Translations under genes and position numbers: made by a program
Notes under the pieces: model-generated
What the model saw: the letters and a program-made list of their open reading frames with translations, nothing else
Told to the model about the DNA's origin: nothing
Database searches by the model: none
In this document: in pieces, positions 34,251 to 45,466 of the stretch
Layout of the letters: each line of letters begins with the position of its first letter
Numbering within the stretch: the first letter of the stretch is position 1
Assembly (NCBI GenBank): GCA_035578175.1
Contig: JAQMRL010000004.1
Coordinates: forward strand, 76,559,401-76,623,400
Length of the DNA stretch: 64,000 bases
Direction: 5' to 3'
Source: Catonia carolina
Taxonomy: Eukaryota; Arthropoda; Insecta; Hemiptera; Achilidae

Positions 34251-34395
34251 ATTGGTAAGTGTTTTATGTTACCGTATTCTGGTGGTTAGAAATATATATT
34301 TCAATTTTAAATAATACGGCTGTTTAAAATCCTACATAGGATGTTTGATAAAATAATAAGATGTTATTTAATAAAAAGTAACTTTATTTACGAAA

Positions 34396-35319
34396 AAATC
34401 TGGTGTGAAACACTCACACAACTTTCTCTTGCCAGTGCAAATAATTAACAATAAACCTAACATTAGTAATAAAACATTACAAAAAAAAACTAACCTCAAT
34501 AAACATAACCTAATTTTAGTCATATATGAAAGACGCAAAATGAAAATCTATCTCAGTTTGCCTTAAAAATACGAAAAATCACTCTTTCACACTAAACTAG
34601 CCGCTGTAGAGAAAAATGCTCAAAATAAAAATTGTAAATCTTTTTATTTTCTATAAATTCGATTATATACACTTTTTTCATAAAATGCATACTAAGGCCG
34701 AAATCTTAAAAAAATCGATTTTTCACACATTTTTGTGAGAAAAAACAGAAAATCACTAATTACCGCTAAACTAAGTGTTATATAAAAAATGTTTGAAATA
34801 AAAGTTGTAGAATTTTGAATTGGCTACAACTTTTATTACATAAATTTTTGCGCTAAAATGCATATTAAAGCCACAATCTTAAAAAAACAATTGTTTTACA
34901 TGAAAACAGCCTCACCCAGAATTTCAGCAAACATAGCACCTACACTATCTTGTAGAAAATAAAAATTTAGTAAAGCAGGCGATTTTTAAAAAAATTGTAG
35001 GACCAGAGTTTGAGAAAATCGCAAAAGAGTGAAAAATTACACGAATAAACTACTACTTCCGGTTGACCGATTTTGATGAAAATGTTCGTGTTGGGTCCGG
35101 TAGTGGTATGTAACTTAAGTTTCAAGTTTCAAATTCGTACGATGTTCTGTTCTTGAGATATTCTGTTCACACACACACACACAGACCAATCACTAAAAAC
35201 ATGTTTTTTGGGTTCAGGGGGTCTGAAAACGTGTAGATCCTGTAAAAACTCGATTTCTTAAAATCGACATGAAATCAATACTTTCCTTCCTATATATTCA
35301 TATAGGCAAGAGGAAGTAA
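34396..35319 (-). mobile_element. HINE-like element
   Basis: Complete ends and a CA microsatellite (35170-35182). It belongs to the subfamily with gggtccggtag rather than cgcgtccggtag. Confidence 0.85.
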
Positions 35320-35840
35320 TAAACAAAACAAGAATTGATAACAACATTAGAACGTTCATATTAACTGATTTTATTAGACTACTGTGAGTAATATTTAATT
35401 ATACTTTAAAACATCAGTTTTGTAATTTCGATATTGTATAATTCCTTTCTCTCACATTTTCATAGTACTGTTTCTAAAAGTGAATGTTTACGTGTGTTTT
35501 GTGTTATTATTATACTACAAGTACTTACGTACAAGTATTAAATGTCAATTGTGTGGTCCTTTTTTTAATTTACTTTTTCAAATAAAATGTCAGAAAATTA
35601 AATGTTAATCGCAAGTTTGGTAGTTTTAGGTTGTTGTTTATTTACCAAATGTTTTGTTTCAAACAGGTTTTTACATAACTAATAAATTTCAATATATGAA
35701 CGACTGGTTGCTCGGCAAATGTCCGAAATCAATACACAGTTTCTGACCAAACATTAACTGTTAACATATCTACTGTTATAGGTCAATGCTTCATTAATTC
35801 TTTCCTATAAGTGATTTAGGTCATGAATATTTTTTAAATA
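35320..35840. other. noncoding stretch
   Basis: AT-rich, no recognised content. Confidence 0.4.
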
Positions 35841-35849
35841 AACAATGTT

Positions 35850-36205
35850 TTCACCATTGATGAGCTCTGCTGTTCCATATGTTTAGACCAATCAGAATGT
35901 TTCCCGGTGTTGTCAGATTGTACAAATGTCAGCCTGACAAACATTACTCGCCTATGCATATAAGAGCAACATAAGTGACAGTAGTTCACTTGTGTCATCT
36001 ATCTCATACTGAACACGTCGATTATGCAATACCAACATAACATGCAATACTTTATAATATAATCAGTTGGTTGTATGTTCATATGTTATATTGTATTGAA
36101 AGACCAAAAAAATGGCTGACTAAAGATATGACAGCTACAAGGCAAATATTGGCAACTTTGCTTTAGCAAGTCATTGGTTAGGTATGAAGTGGGTAGGGGG
36201 CAATG
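35850..36205. repeat. dispersed repeat shared with 52545-52775
   Basis: Blocks such as aatactttataatataatca, gaaagaccaaaaaaatggct and caatattggcaac-type words recur as the reverse complement at 52590-52760. Class unknown; no coding frame. Confidence 0.6.
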
Positions 36206-36804
36206 GGTCAAAGCTCATCAACTTTGATAAATAGTATAGGTACCCCTTCAAGTATAAAATCACAAGGTGTCAGGTCTGGACTCCTTGGAAGCCGGGAATA
36301 GGTCCTTGCCAGCCTATCCATCGATTTCCTTATCTTCATCAGTGAATTTAGTCTAAAGAGACCAAAGTAACAATCTTTTTCTTCAGGTGTCTTCTCCATT
36401 ACAAAGATTGGCTATCATCATGGTCAGTCGTACCTTGTCCACTGCTGCTCTGAAAAGGTCATGCGATGAGCAGTTAAACGTTTCTCTCAGGTTTCTTAAC
36501 CAGGATATTTGTCTGCGTCCTACCGAGTGTTTACCCACGAGTTTCCCGTGAATTATGAGATGCAGAAGCTTGTATTTAGGCACCCTCATGATGTGTCCAA
36601 GGTATGTCAGTTTTCTTATCTTTATACTCTGCAGGATTTCCAGCTCTTTCCCCATTCTTCTGAGGACCTCCATATTTGTGACCTGTCCGTCCACGGTATT
36701 CAAAGCATTCTCTGGTAGGTCCACATTTCAAACGCTTGTAGACGGGTCTCACATTCTTTGGTGAGTGTCCATGCCTCTACCCCATAAAGTAACAATACAA
36801 AGCC
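36206..36804 (-). pseudogene. LINE RT C-terminal fragment fused to a transposase scrap
   Basis: The minus strand from 36804 reads LLLYGVEAWTLTKECETRLQ, then after a frameshift (36724-36383) the block LTYLGHIMRVPKYKLLHLII, GRRQISWLRNLRE and LFRAAVDK, a typical distal LINE RT. At its 3' side (36300-36206) an unrelated SPDLTPCDFILEGVP piece resembles a DUF4817-type transposase C-terminus, so two dead elements abut. Catalytic domains are missing from both. Confidence 0.7.
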
Positions 36805-36807
36805 TTA

Positions 36808-37742
36808 AAGGCGCATTTACACGTGCAATGATTTGCTGGAGCCAGTATTGATGCCAGTTTAATTTGCATGCCAGTAGAAGTTTACACATTAAACGCTTTT
36901 TATCACGCCAGTTCCATTTTATTTTGCTGTTGTGTAGTGTCAAGTTCGTGAAAGCTTCCAGAACCGTGATTTGTTACATTGGTATCAGTAGTTTAGAGGT
37001 CTGTTTTTATAAGACGAATAATTTACGTCCTACAAATAAGGAAAATTGTTTATAATTTTCCCAAAAAATTAATGTTTTCATTACTACTTCACTTGTTATT
37101 TTTCAAAATTTAGCTCATTTTAGTTACCGTTTAAAGATACAGCAAAATAAAAAGCTATCTATATGAAAATATAATAGATAATTTTTTTTTGGTAATCCCT
37201 AATTTGTGTACGTTGCAATCTGTTCAATTCAGAACAATAAGCAACCCCATAACCCAATGAGATGTGTATGACGTTTAAATGAGGTGTAGCCTTGTACAGA
37301 CTCAGGTGGACCATTCCTGAGAGAGTATGGTTAATTGAACCCCAACCATCAAAGTACACCTTGAACCAGGAACCTTCGTCTCCAAAAATCAGTTGTTAAA
37401 CAGCTGATTTTGGCGACGACTTTACCTCTAGACCAACCTGGTGGGTTAATAATAGATAATGGATGATAGTGAAAAATCAATTTGAAATTAAACCACCTTT
37501 TTATGCCAATAGCCTACTGGCAAGGTGAAGGTTTATTTATGCAAATGTTTATTTAGTAGCGCGCCAGTCACTTACTGACTAACAAAATTTCAGAAGGCTG
37601 CAGAAAATTCCATGCAAGTTTCTTTCCATACATGCATATTCAAACTTGCGCACCAACAATGATTTACACACGCATGCATCATTTTACAGGCACGCCAGTT
37701 CTCACTGGCGCCAGCAAATCATTGCACGTGTAAATGCGCCTT
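36808..37742. mobile_element. TA-flanked MITE with 30-bp inverted ends
   Basis: AAGGCGCATTTACACGTGCA and the following atgatttgctgg return as the complement at the right end, between TA dinucleotides (36806-36807, 37743-37744). cgccagt/actggcg words repeat sub-terminally. A group 2 SINE is inserted at 37190-37446. No transposase. Confidence 0.85.
37190..37446 (-). mobile_element. tRNA-derived SINE (group 2), with internal deletion
   Basis: Minus copy lacking the segment between the body and the B box. It has ends like the other copies. Confidence 0.8.
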
Positions 37743-37956
37743 TAGTTGATATTAGAATTGCTGTTGCACAATTTTTTGGATTGGAGGCTATCAGAACTAC
37801 TAATAAAACATTTCAAAATTTCCCGATCTGTCCTGATCTGAATTACTGCAATCCCAACATTATTTTTTATGATGATAATCCTTCTATCTTAAATTATTTT
37901 TTTGAATGTTCTGGAAGCTTGAATAGCAGGAAAAGCTAACTAACTACAAATATGAT

Positions 37957-38145
37957 TTTTTTTTTTTTTTTTTTTTTTGGTTTAACGTCCGACTGTTCTG
38001 CAATTACTGCTAATGCAGACGGTGAATGATGAAATGATTTTTTTGTAACGTATGAAAAAATGCCGTGCCTGAATGGGATTCGAACCCAAGACCGCATGAT
38101 GAGAGGCGAGCACGTTACCAACTTCGCCAATGCGAAAGGCTGATG
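37957..38145 (-). mobile_element. tRNA-derived SINE (group 1), copy 5
   Basis: Poly-A tail as T's at 37957-37978, body of the variant form (actgctaatgcagacggtga in + sense), B box GGTTCGAATCC. Confidence 0.85.
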
Positions 38146-38590
38146 CATTAGAGAGATTTTACTGTTCTCAAATATTTTAAAATGGAAGATGTAGTGCCTG
38201 TATAGAACTTTGTTTTTTTTTTTAATATTTAGTAAATTTAAAAATTAATTTTTTCCAGAAATATATACTATATATTGTAATAATTATAGATAAGTTTATT
38301 TTAAAATCTTAAAAAATGTTATTTGAAAATGTTACGGATAACTGTTATTGTAATTTAATTTTTGTTATTCATTCATTAAAAGAAAAAAATGTTAATTTTA
38401 TTAATGTAAAAATTTATATGTACAGTTATTTTAATTTTAGTATAAAGTTTTGTGATTAATTATTAAATTAATATATAAAAGTTACATAATGAAATTATTG
38501 TTGTTTATTATTTTTTTCTAATTCCTGATCATTAAAGTTGTTTGTCATGGACAAATAGAATGTTAACTTCTAGTCAGAATTAAAGAAGTA
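38146..38590. other. AT-rich noncoding stretch
   Basis: No recognised content. Confidence 0.4.
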
Positions 38591-39060
38591 ACGGGTGTTT
38601 TATTAAGGACGTAACCCTGATTATAAGAAGATAGAAGTAATAAATTGATAAATTTTCTGTCCCCCAATCGGTATGTTGGCAACAGTGTACTCAAAGCCAA
38701 ATTCCTAAGACAGTTTAAATGTTCCAGTCAAGCATTAGTGTGGTGACAGCAGTCGTTTCGTTATATTTTGACAACGATGGTTTTTTCCAAGGAAGAACCC
38801 GTGCTTATTGTAGAGACTTTGTTGGCTGGCGATGTAGTTTCTCATCGAGTACACTCCCAGTTCTACGGAATCTATTTATCAAACGCAATATTGACTATTT
38901 ATTCGGATTGGCAGAACAGGGAAATTTCAACTGAAACTTATCTTGCACACATTTGTAAGATTTACTCGCTATGTAAGTCTCTACAATAAACACGCGTTCT
39001 TCCTTGGAAAAAACCAGTCTGGTAGTGAAATGTACAAGTAGTGTCTCACTGTTGAGGTTG
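38591..39060. mobile_element. fold-back DUF4817-type element (two inverted transposase N-termini)
   Basis: Starts ggacgtaaccctgattataa like the copy at 43933. On the + strand from 38782 the N-terminus MVFSKEEPVLIVET is encoded. From about 39018 on the minus strand the same VFSKEER start is encoded again, so the N-terminal coding end is present twice in inverted orientation. Catalytic parts are absent. Confidence 0.7.
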
Positions 39061-39141
39061 GCACCACCATCAAATTCTCACTTTCCATCCATATGCAAAA
39101 GGCAATCTCGTGACTTCAGCATCTATACCTTTACTCTACTA

Positions 39142-40076
39142 AAAATCTGGTGTGAAACACTCACACAACTTTCTCTTGCCAATGCAAATAATTTACAATA
39201 TAATTTAACATTAGTAATAAAATATTAGAAATGAACAAAAACATAACCTTATTTTAATCATGAGTGAATGACGCAAAATGACAATCGAACTCAGTTTGGC
39301 TTAAAAATACGGAAAATCACGCTTTCACGCTAAACTAGGCTCTGTAGAGAAAAATACGTTAAATAAAAGTTGTAGATCTTTAAATTTCCTATAAATTTGG
39401 TTATATACACTTTTGTCGTAAAATGCATACTAAGGCCAAAATCTTAAAAAAATCGATTTTTCACACGTTTTCGTGAGAAAAAATCAGAAAATCGCTAATT
39501 ACTGCTAAACTAAGCGTCATACAAAAAAATGTTTGAAACAGAAGTTGTAGGTTTTTAAATTCTCTACAACTTTTATTATATAAGTTTTTGCGCTAAAATT
39601 TATATTAAAGCCGTAATCTTAAAAAAACAACGTTTTTACGTGAAAACAGCCTCACCGAGAATTTCAGCAAACATGGCGCCTACCCTATCTTGTAGAGAAT
39701 AAAAAATTGAGTAAAATAGGCGATTTTAAAAAAAATCGTAGGACCAGTTTTTGAGAAAATCGCAAAAAACTGAAAAATTATACGAATAAACTACTACTTC
39801 CGGTTGACCGATTTTGATGAAAATGTTCGTGTCGCGTCCGGTAGTGGTATGTAACTTAAGTTTCAAGTTTCAAGTTCGTACGATGTTCCGTTCTTGAGAT
39901 ATTCTGTTCACACACAGACACACAGATACACACACACAGACCAATCGCTAAAAACATGTTTTTTGGGTTCAGGGGGTCTGAAAACGTATAGATCCGGTGA
40001 AAACTCGATTTCGAAAAATTGACATGAAAACAATACTTTCCTTCCTATATATTCATATAGGCAAGAGAAAGTAAAA
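39142..40076 (-). mobile_element. HINE-like element (young subfamily)
   Basis: Nearly identical to copy 1 at 12161 over its length, including the tandem module and cgcgtccggtag. The microsatellite differs (acacacagacacacagatac). Confidence 0.88.
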
Positions 40077-41639
40077 AGATGGTTGGTAAGGTCTAAATTT
40101 TGATATGTCCTTTTTTGTGGCCTTGGATTGATAGGATATGTACACTACTGAACTAGAGAGATCTACAGAGCTTTTAACATCAGATAGTAATCTATCCCAT
40201 CTTCTTTACTTTGAAGTGAATTTAGCATGCATTATGTCTCTTAAATACAAAAACCTCAGGTGATAACCACCTGCAGCTAAATTAGCAACGCTGGCTGCTT
40301 TAGCAACCAGCCACCCATTTTTTTAGCTGTCACCCACATTGGTGACTCCAATGCGACCCCTCTCAATTCGAGCACTTGCTAGTTTCGGTGACATTAAAAA
40401 ATAGTTCTGTTTCCTCTCACATGATTTAAATGTCACGAACAATGTTATAAGTTAAACATTAATAAAATTCATGGTAGTTAAAATAGAGCATTAAATTAAG
40501 GTGGAATGAGCAATGTTAAGGACCTTCAACTAAATTATCTAAGGAAATTTTTTCCTAAAAAAGATCATTAAATTAGAAACATTAAAACAAGCTTTAATTC
40601 ATTTTATATTTACTTTTAAACACACGTTTATACTAATACATACTAATTTGGGGTCTATTTACTTTATTAAAGCTTGAGAGGGTATTTCTGATGCAGGATC
40701 ATATGGATTTTTTATGTAGGGACAACAGCTGAATTATGGTTTCATCATAATAAACGAAACCGAATATTCCTTGTCTTCTATTTAAATACTAATGTGAAAT
40801 AACAACCTTCTTTCCCTCGAAGAACTCATTGTTTACAAACATTTTGTAAAACATTCGAACAATATTTTGTTCAGGCATTTCTGTTACACATGAAAGTATA
40901 ATGTCTTATTATTTACGTCATGAAAAGAAAAAATAAGTTTTATGTGGCCTTCGGGCCAGCCCAGTCAGTAAGCTAGTAGTAAGTCGCTATTATTTGTTAA
41001 GTAACACTGGTTGGGCAAGTGACTTTATATGGTGACCAGTTGACAGCCATCCATGAACAAACTCTATTGGGGGTCTCTGTTGAAATTCACATCTCTAATC
41101 CACGTCAAAAAAAAAACAGCAAAAAGCAGCGATCAAATTGGGTAGTAGTCACAGTGTACAGTTCCCAATAACAAATAAAAGCTAAAAAAAGTTTTATGAA
41201 GCCTAAGATTCAATAAATTCATAAACCGTACAATGCAGATATCAAACTTTACATTTAATAATACCCGATTTATACTGTATGAATGAAGAATTTGGAGACG
41301 CATTTTATCGTTTCAAATATCGCTCCAAGAAACGGTAGCCATCTGTGTTAAAATTTCAAAAATATACTAGAAATAAGAACTTTAATAACAAACTTTCTTT
41401 CTCTAATAAATTGTTCACTGTTTAGTCGCTTAGGACTTTATTGTTGATGTGATCTTAAATAAATAAACAAAAAATGAAAATAATTAACTAAACTAACGTA
41501 ATATAAAGATATATTACGTTGATATATTATATTATGTTGTAAATATATCAACATAAAATACAGAATTAAATTATTGGTACAGTATTTTTTTTACATCAGC
41601 CCAAATTTAGACGTTTTTGGAAGAAACATTTGGTTAATA
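40077..41639. other. long stretch without recognised content
   Basis: No gene, SINE, HINE-like copy or transposase is seen in either strand. It lies upstream of the candidate XPO6 start and could include distal promoter sequence. A short piece near 41437 (attgttgatgtgatcttaaa) resembles 20230. Confidence 0.4.
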
Positions 41640-41923
41640 TGCTAAGTGAAATGAAATTAAAGTGGCATAGAAGTCAGCTGTAGATGTATGCGTAAATTTC
41701 GGGCCAGTGTTTCATGTTTATATAGCGATACGTGTGTTAGATAAAAATTTTGTTTATGTCAATCGCGTTATCTAGTTTTACTACAATTTGTGTTGTTAAT
41801 TTAAATCGCATAATTATGTTTTAGTCATGTCTTACAACCTGTTAACAAATAGCATTTCCCTGCTTTGATGATGATTTCTATGTAGTGTTCTTTGTATCGT
41901 GGTTATACCGTACTTCCATTAAA
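41640..41923 (+). promoter_or_regulatory. putative XPO6 promoter and 5' UTR region
   Basis: If the ATG at 41924 is right, transcription starts somewhere in this stretch. It is AT-rich, shows none of the window's repeat families, and has no convincing TATA box. I cannot place a start site. Several out-of-frame ATGs near 41868-41880 could form very short upstream ORFs. Confidence 0.2.
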
Positions 41924-41926
41924 ATG
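41924..41926 (+). CDS. XPO6: candidate XPO6 start exon (ATG followed directly by a splice donor)
   Basis: The first certain coding exon opens with EVNGESLRTLE and has no Met upstream of its acceptor, so the start codon must lie in an earlier exon. At this position ATG is directly followed by GTACGTATG, a good donor, and preceded by AAA, a favourable start context. Splicing to 44863 gives M-EVNGESLRTLE in phase 0, matching the length of the family N-terminus, which starts a few residues before SLRALE. An in-frame stop (TAA at 41843) precedes it with no other in-frame ATG between. This is inference; a 5' exon further upstream cannot be excluded. Confidence 0.45.
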
Positions 41927-42088
41927 GTACGTATGAAAATAACTTTTTATGGTAATTTATGTATGTATCTTTTAAATAATGTACAAATAATAAGTTGTTT
42001 CGTGAAAAAATACCGATTATTATTGGAATCTTCCTTCACGTGTGAACTTCATAAACTATTAGGCCTACTTTTTTGTATACGCTCTTAA

Positions 42089-42505
42089 ATCTTGTCATTT
42101 TAAAAATAATCCTTTCATAACACACACGTAGATTATCTGGTTATTTTTATATATATGTATAATTAATTTTGTCATTAATATTTTTTGGGTATATTTAACA
42201 GCGGATTGAACAGGTTTATTAAGGTTAACAGGGATTCATAACCTTGATAAAATTTGACAATTTTGTAGTTAGAGTACCAAATTATTTACCTAATATCTAA
42301 AGTAATTAACCTGATTAAATTTGTTTAAATTAAGAATTTATACACTTTTGTATTGAGATGTAGTTTCCATATTATCAGACTAAAAAATATTGCTTAGGTT
42401 TTTATTATATCTAAACATAATATGAATTTATCAATTTTTAATGTTTTTAATTAGCATTCAGTTGTTTGATAGTACTGAAAACAGTAACTAATAACGGTTG
42501 TTTTA
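42089..42505. other. XPO6 first intron, unremarkable part
   Basis: AT-rich intronic sequence without a recognised element. Confidence 0.4.
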
Positions 42506-42509
42506 TTAA

Positions 42510-43929
42510 CACTTTTAAGCCTGAGCTATAAGAACATGGTATGTCATGGTATCCTGGGGGTTTTAGAGTAAAATTCTAAAAGATTTAATTTCTATCATAT
42601 CTTAATTATTTTTGCATCAAATTAATTAAAAAACAGAAATTTTATTACTATCTGTTTACGGTGAAATTATTATGCTTACTAAATTTATGAGAGTTATCTA
42701 ATTATACACAAAAAAATTGTTGTTGTTGTTTAGGTGATCAGCCAAAAGGCTGGTTTGAACCTGTAGAGGTTTTACTAAGTAAAATGAGGAGTGAGGTGGT
42801 TTACCTATGCTTTCCTCACTGAGTGGAAAAGTACGCTTATCAGCATGCCGGGCCCTCTGAAAAGCACATATTTTCCACTCTGCAAATGGACACCTTCACT
42901 TCATTCACCACAGGGTCTGGCTGTATAATAAAATTCATTACTTTCAGAGGAGATAACTCTGATTAGTGTCTTTTACACCTCTATCTCTTCTGTTCTTAAA
43001 TGATTCAGTCATTTAATTGGCTGACCATGTGATAAGAAACAGAACTATTTATTACAAAAAAATTTATTTTTTATTACAAAAATTTATTATTTATTTACAA
43101 AAAAATTATGAAAAAAGAAATTGTTATGTGCTACACACTACCTAGTTTTTGAGTTGTACAATTCTATACACTACTAAAAACCAGTTTATATAAATTCTAC
43201 AGAAAGGCAATGAAATAAAAACTACACATTAAAAATGTTTGAGTCCAAAAATTTAAAATATTTTACACATAATTAGTCTTTGTATGAAACACTCGGTAAC
43301 ACAATAATAATAAGCACAATGCAACATTACAGTCAGAGCAGTACCAGGTTGTTTCTTTCCTTCCAGCCTTCCAGTTGCAGCTTTGCTATTTTCAGAGAAA
43401 CTTTACAGCAAAACACAGAAAACATAAAATGAAAAAGAAATTATAAATATAACTATCAAATAACCACACAAAGAAAGCGATCTGGAATACAAAACAGTAT
43501 GACGTATACAACCGAACGAAAACAATTACCGACAAAATACGAAAGGAAAACAATTATTACAAAGTAGAAATAACTATATTATTTACAAATATGCGGAAAT
43601 AAATATATTATTGAATACAGAATAACTGCAAACCTCATATAACTACGAAAAAATCACGACTAAGTACACATGTACATCAACAAAAACATAACCTTAAACA
43701 TGGCTCAATGTTTTTCTACATAGTTCACAAAATATTCGGTAGATATCGCTGCAAGCATAGAAAATTAAACTAAATAAAATATGGAATGAATGTGTACAAT
43801 TGAAGCCCAATATAACCTCGTCTGAATCTTACTACAGAATTTAATGTGGCGGCCTGAGGTATACTCGGGCTTCGGACAACCGCGATTTACGCTCACCCCG
43901 AGCTATACTTGGGCTTAGGCTTCAAAGTG
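42510..43929. mobile_element. piggyBac-like non-autonomous element in XPO6 intron
   Basis: TTAA (42506-42509) and CACTTTTAAGCCTGAGCTAT at the left match the right end, whose complement reads CACTTTGAAGCCTAAGCCC followed by a tatagctc word. The right target copy is TTAG. GC-rich sub-terminal words (tatactcgggcttcgg) repeat near 43870-43915. RC-1 is inserted at 42717-43051. Confidence 0.65.
42717..43051 (-). mobile_element. retroposon RC-1, 5'-truncated
   Basis: Minus copy with a (CAA)n tail, seen as ttgttgttgttg at 42717-42730. It stops short of the CTGCCCATAAC start. Confidence 0.8.
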
Positions 43930-43932
43930 TTA

Positions 43933-44465
43933 GGACGCAACCCTGATTATAAGAAGATAGAAGTAATAAATTGGTAAATTTTCTGTCCCCCAATCGGTAT
44001 GTTGGTAACAGTGTACTCAAGGCCAACTACCTAAGACAGTTAAAATGTTCCAGTCAAGCATTAGTGTGGTGACAGCAGTCGTTACGTTATATTGTGTCAG
44101 CAATGGTTTTTTCCAAGGAAAAACGTTCATGGCCATCTGATGGTCTGTAGCTTTCAATTCATGAGTTACGCCAATGCGATAAAGATGCAAATGTAACTTT
44201 TTCGTAGCTCTGTAAACAGTAGTTAATGTTAGCCCAGCTTGCGATTATAATCTTCTAAGCGATTTTGTAGGTGATTGAGTAAAACGATTTTTCAAATCTT
44301 TGAGAACCTTTGTTGGCTGGTGAGGTGATTTCTCATCGAGTACACTCCCAGTTCTACGGAATTTATTTATCAAACGCAATATTGACGATTTATTCGAAAC
44401 GGCAGGACGGGGAAATTTCAACTGAAACTTATCTTGCACACATTTGTAAGATTTAATCAGTTATC
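43933..44465 (-). pseudogene. DUF4817-type element fragment with transposase N-terminal domain
   Basis: The minus-strand frame 44439-44245 reads MQDKFQLKFPRPAVSNKSSI, LRLINKFRRTGSVLDEKS and RFTQSPTKSLRRL, an HTH region of DUF4817-type transposases. Downstream on the same strand the continuation (LHLHLYRIGVTHELK) can be read near 44200-44150 after a frameshift. The left 180 bp is the same sequence as 38591-38780. It lies in the first XPO6 intron; the catalytic domain is lost. Confidence 0.75.
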
Positions 44466-44862
44466 TTTTGTTATTGTATCGGTTCGTTTCGGTTTTCTTC
44501 GTAAACTAAAGTTGAAAAGTTTTGTAAGCTGTGTTTTGTTAACATCCGTAAGTAAATGTGTTGAGTTTTTGAAACATAAAAGCGGTAAACATTAAAAAGT
44601 AGACAAAAAATTTTTTTGTTAAATGTAATGGTTAAAATAATTAAGGAGTCGTTATATGAAAATATAATAAAGGATAATGTTTATTTTAGCTGGATGTAAA
44701 TATTTTAATGATGGAACGTAATGCAGGATAATTGTCAGGCGGAGAGGTTGATACGTGGTAACTAATGTGAAACTTTTGTTTACAACCTAAAGGCGCTTGC
44801 CTCACGTGGAGTACTCTTACAGTAGACAGACTATAAATAATTTTTTAATTTTGTTTTTGCAG

Positions 44863-45066
44863 GAAGTTAATGGAGAATCGTTAAGAACTTTAGAATGTTT
44901 ATTAGAACAATTCTTTGATGAATGCACTAGCAATGAAAATAAACAAAATATTGAAGCAACTTTAGCCGCATTCACTGAACAGCAGGGAGCTTGGAAACAA
45001 TGTATTCAGTTCATGAACAATTCTGGAAACCAATATGTTTCCATGTTTTGTTTAGCTACATTAGAG
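44863..45066 (+). CDS. XPO6: XPO6 coding exon (first certain exon)
   Basis: This exon of 68 codons encodes the N-terminal HEAT-repeat start of exportin-6. It begins after a TTTTTGCAG acceptor with EVNGESLRTLECLLEQFF and ends with CLATLE before donor GTAATA. The family blocks ECLLEQFFDECTSNE and GAWKQCIQFM are visible and correspond to the importin-beta-like N-terminal domain that contacts Ran in karyopherins. Both ends are phase 0. An open frame runs upstream to 44797, but only from a TTG through intronic sequence, so the acceptor sets the exon start. Confidence 0.93.
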
Positions 45067-45149
45067 GTAATAATTTCGTTCAATTATTTAAATATTTAGT
45101 GTAGTATTATTTAGTAGTGTATTTAGTGTATTCAATTATTTAAATATTT

Positions 45150-45315
45150 GGCCGGCCCGTGGTGTAGTGGTCAGCGCAACTGGTTACTATGCCGGGGTCC
45201 CGGGTTCAATTCCCGGTCAGGTCTGGCATTTTTTTCATCTGTAAATCACCACATAACATTACCTACGCACAAGCCCAAGGCTTATGTAGGCATCAACACT
45301 CAATAATAAAAAATG
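45150..45315 (+). mobile_element. tRNA-derived SINE (group 4) in XPO6 intron
   Basis: The head has GTGGTGTAGTGGTCAGCGC as A box and GGTTCAATTCC as B box, with a good T-arm (CCGGG/CCCGG), but the acceptor arms do not pair well. A ~70-bp body and an A-rich end (caataataaaaaa) follow. It is the only copy of this type seen here. Confidence 0.7.
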
Positions 45316-45466
45316 GCAGTTATTTTTTGTTTCTTGGAAATTCTAGAAATACTCTCTTGTGAAAAAATAGTGTGAGAGGTATGAGGGGTGTTTTTTTTGA
45401 ACCTCCATTAGGCCATAAAAACGAGGGCTGTCCAGAAAGTAACAGACGTTTTGAAATAAAAAAAAA

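Larger units (their letters stand above)
33984..34306. mobile_element. palindromic Penelope-like end pair with two hammerhead motifs (second family)
   Basis: Arms of about 155 bp are reverse complements around a short centre (taacgaatctcattcc). The arm sequence differs from 16435-16754 except for the ribozyme architecture, total size (323 versus 320 bp) and orientation of the motifs toward the outer ends. The inner arm includes cctgctcctaccatggtaga. No coding capacity. Confidence 0.7.

Noticed and set aside
44797..44862. N-terminal extension of the first XPO6 exon
   Set aside because: It starts only from TTG and crosses a polypyrimidine tract and AG acceptor; the sequence has no family similarity.
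45150..45226. Possible functional tRNA gene
   Set aside because: The A and B boxes and T-arm are good, but the acceptor arms do not pair well and an AT-rich body with an A-tail follows, so it is a SINE head.
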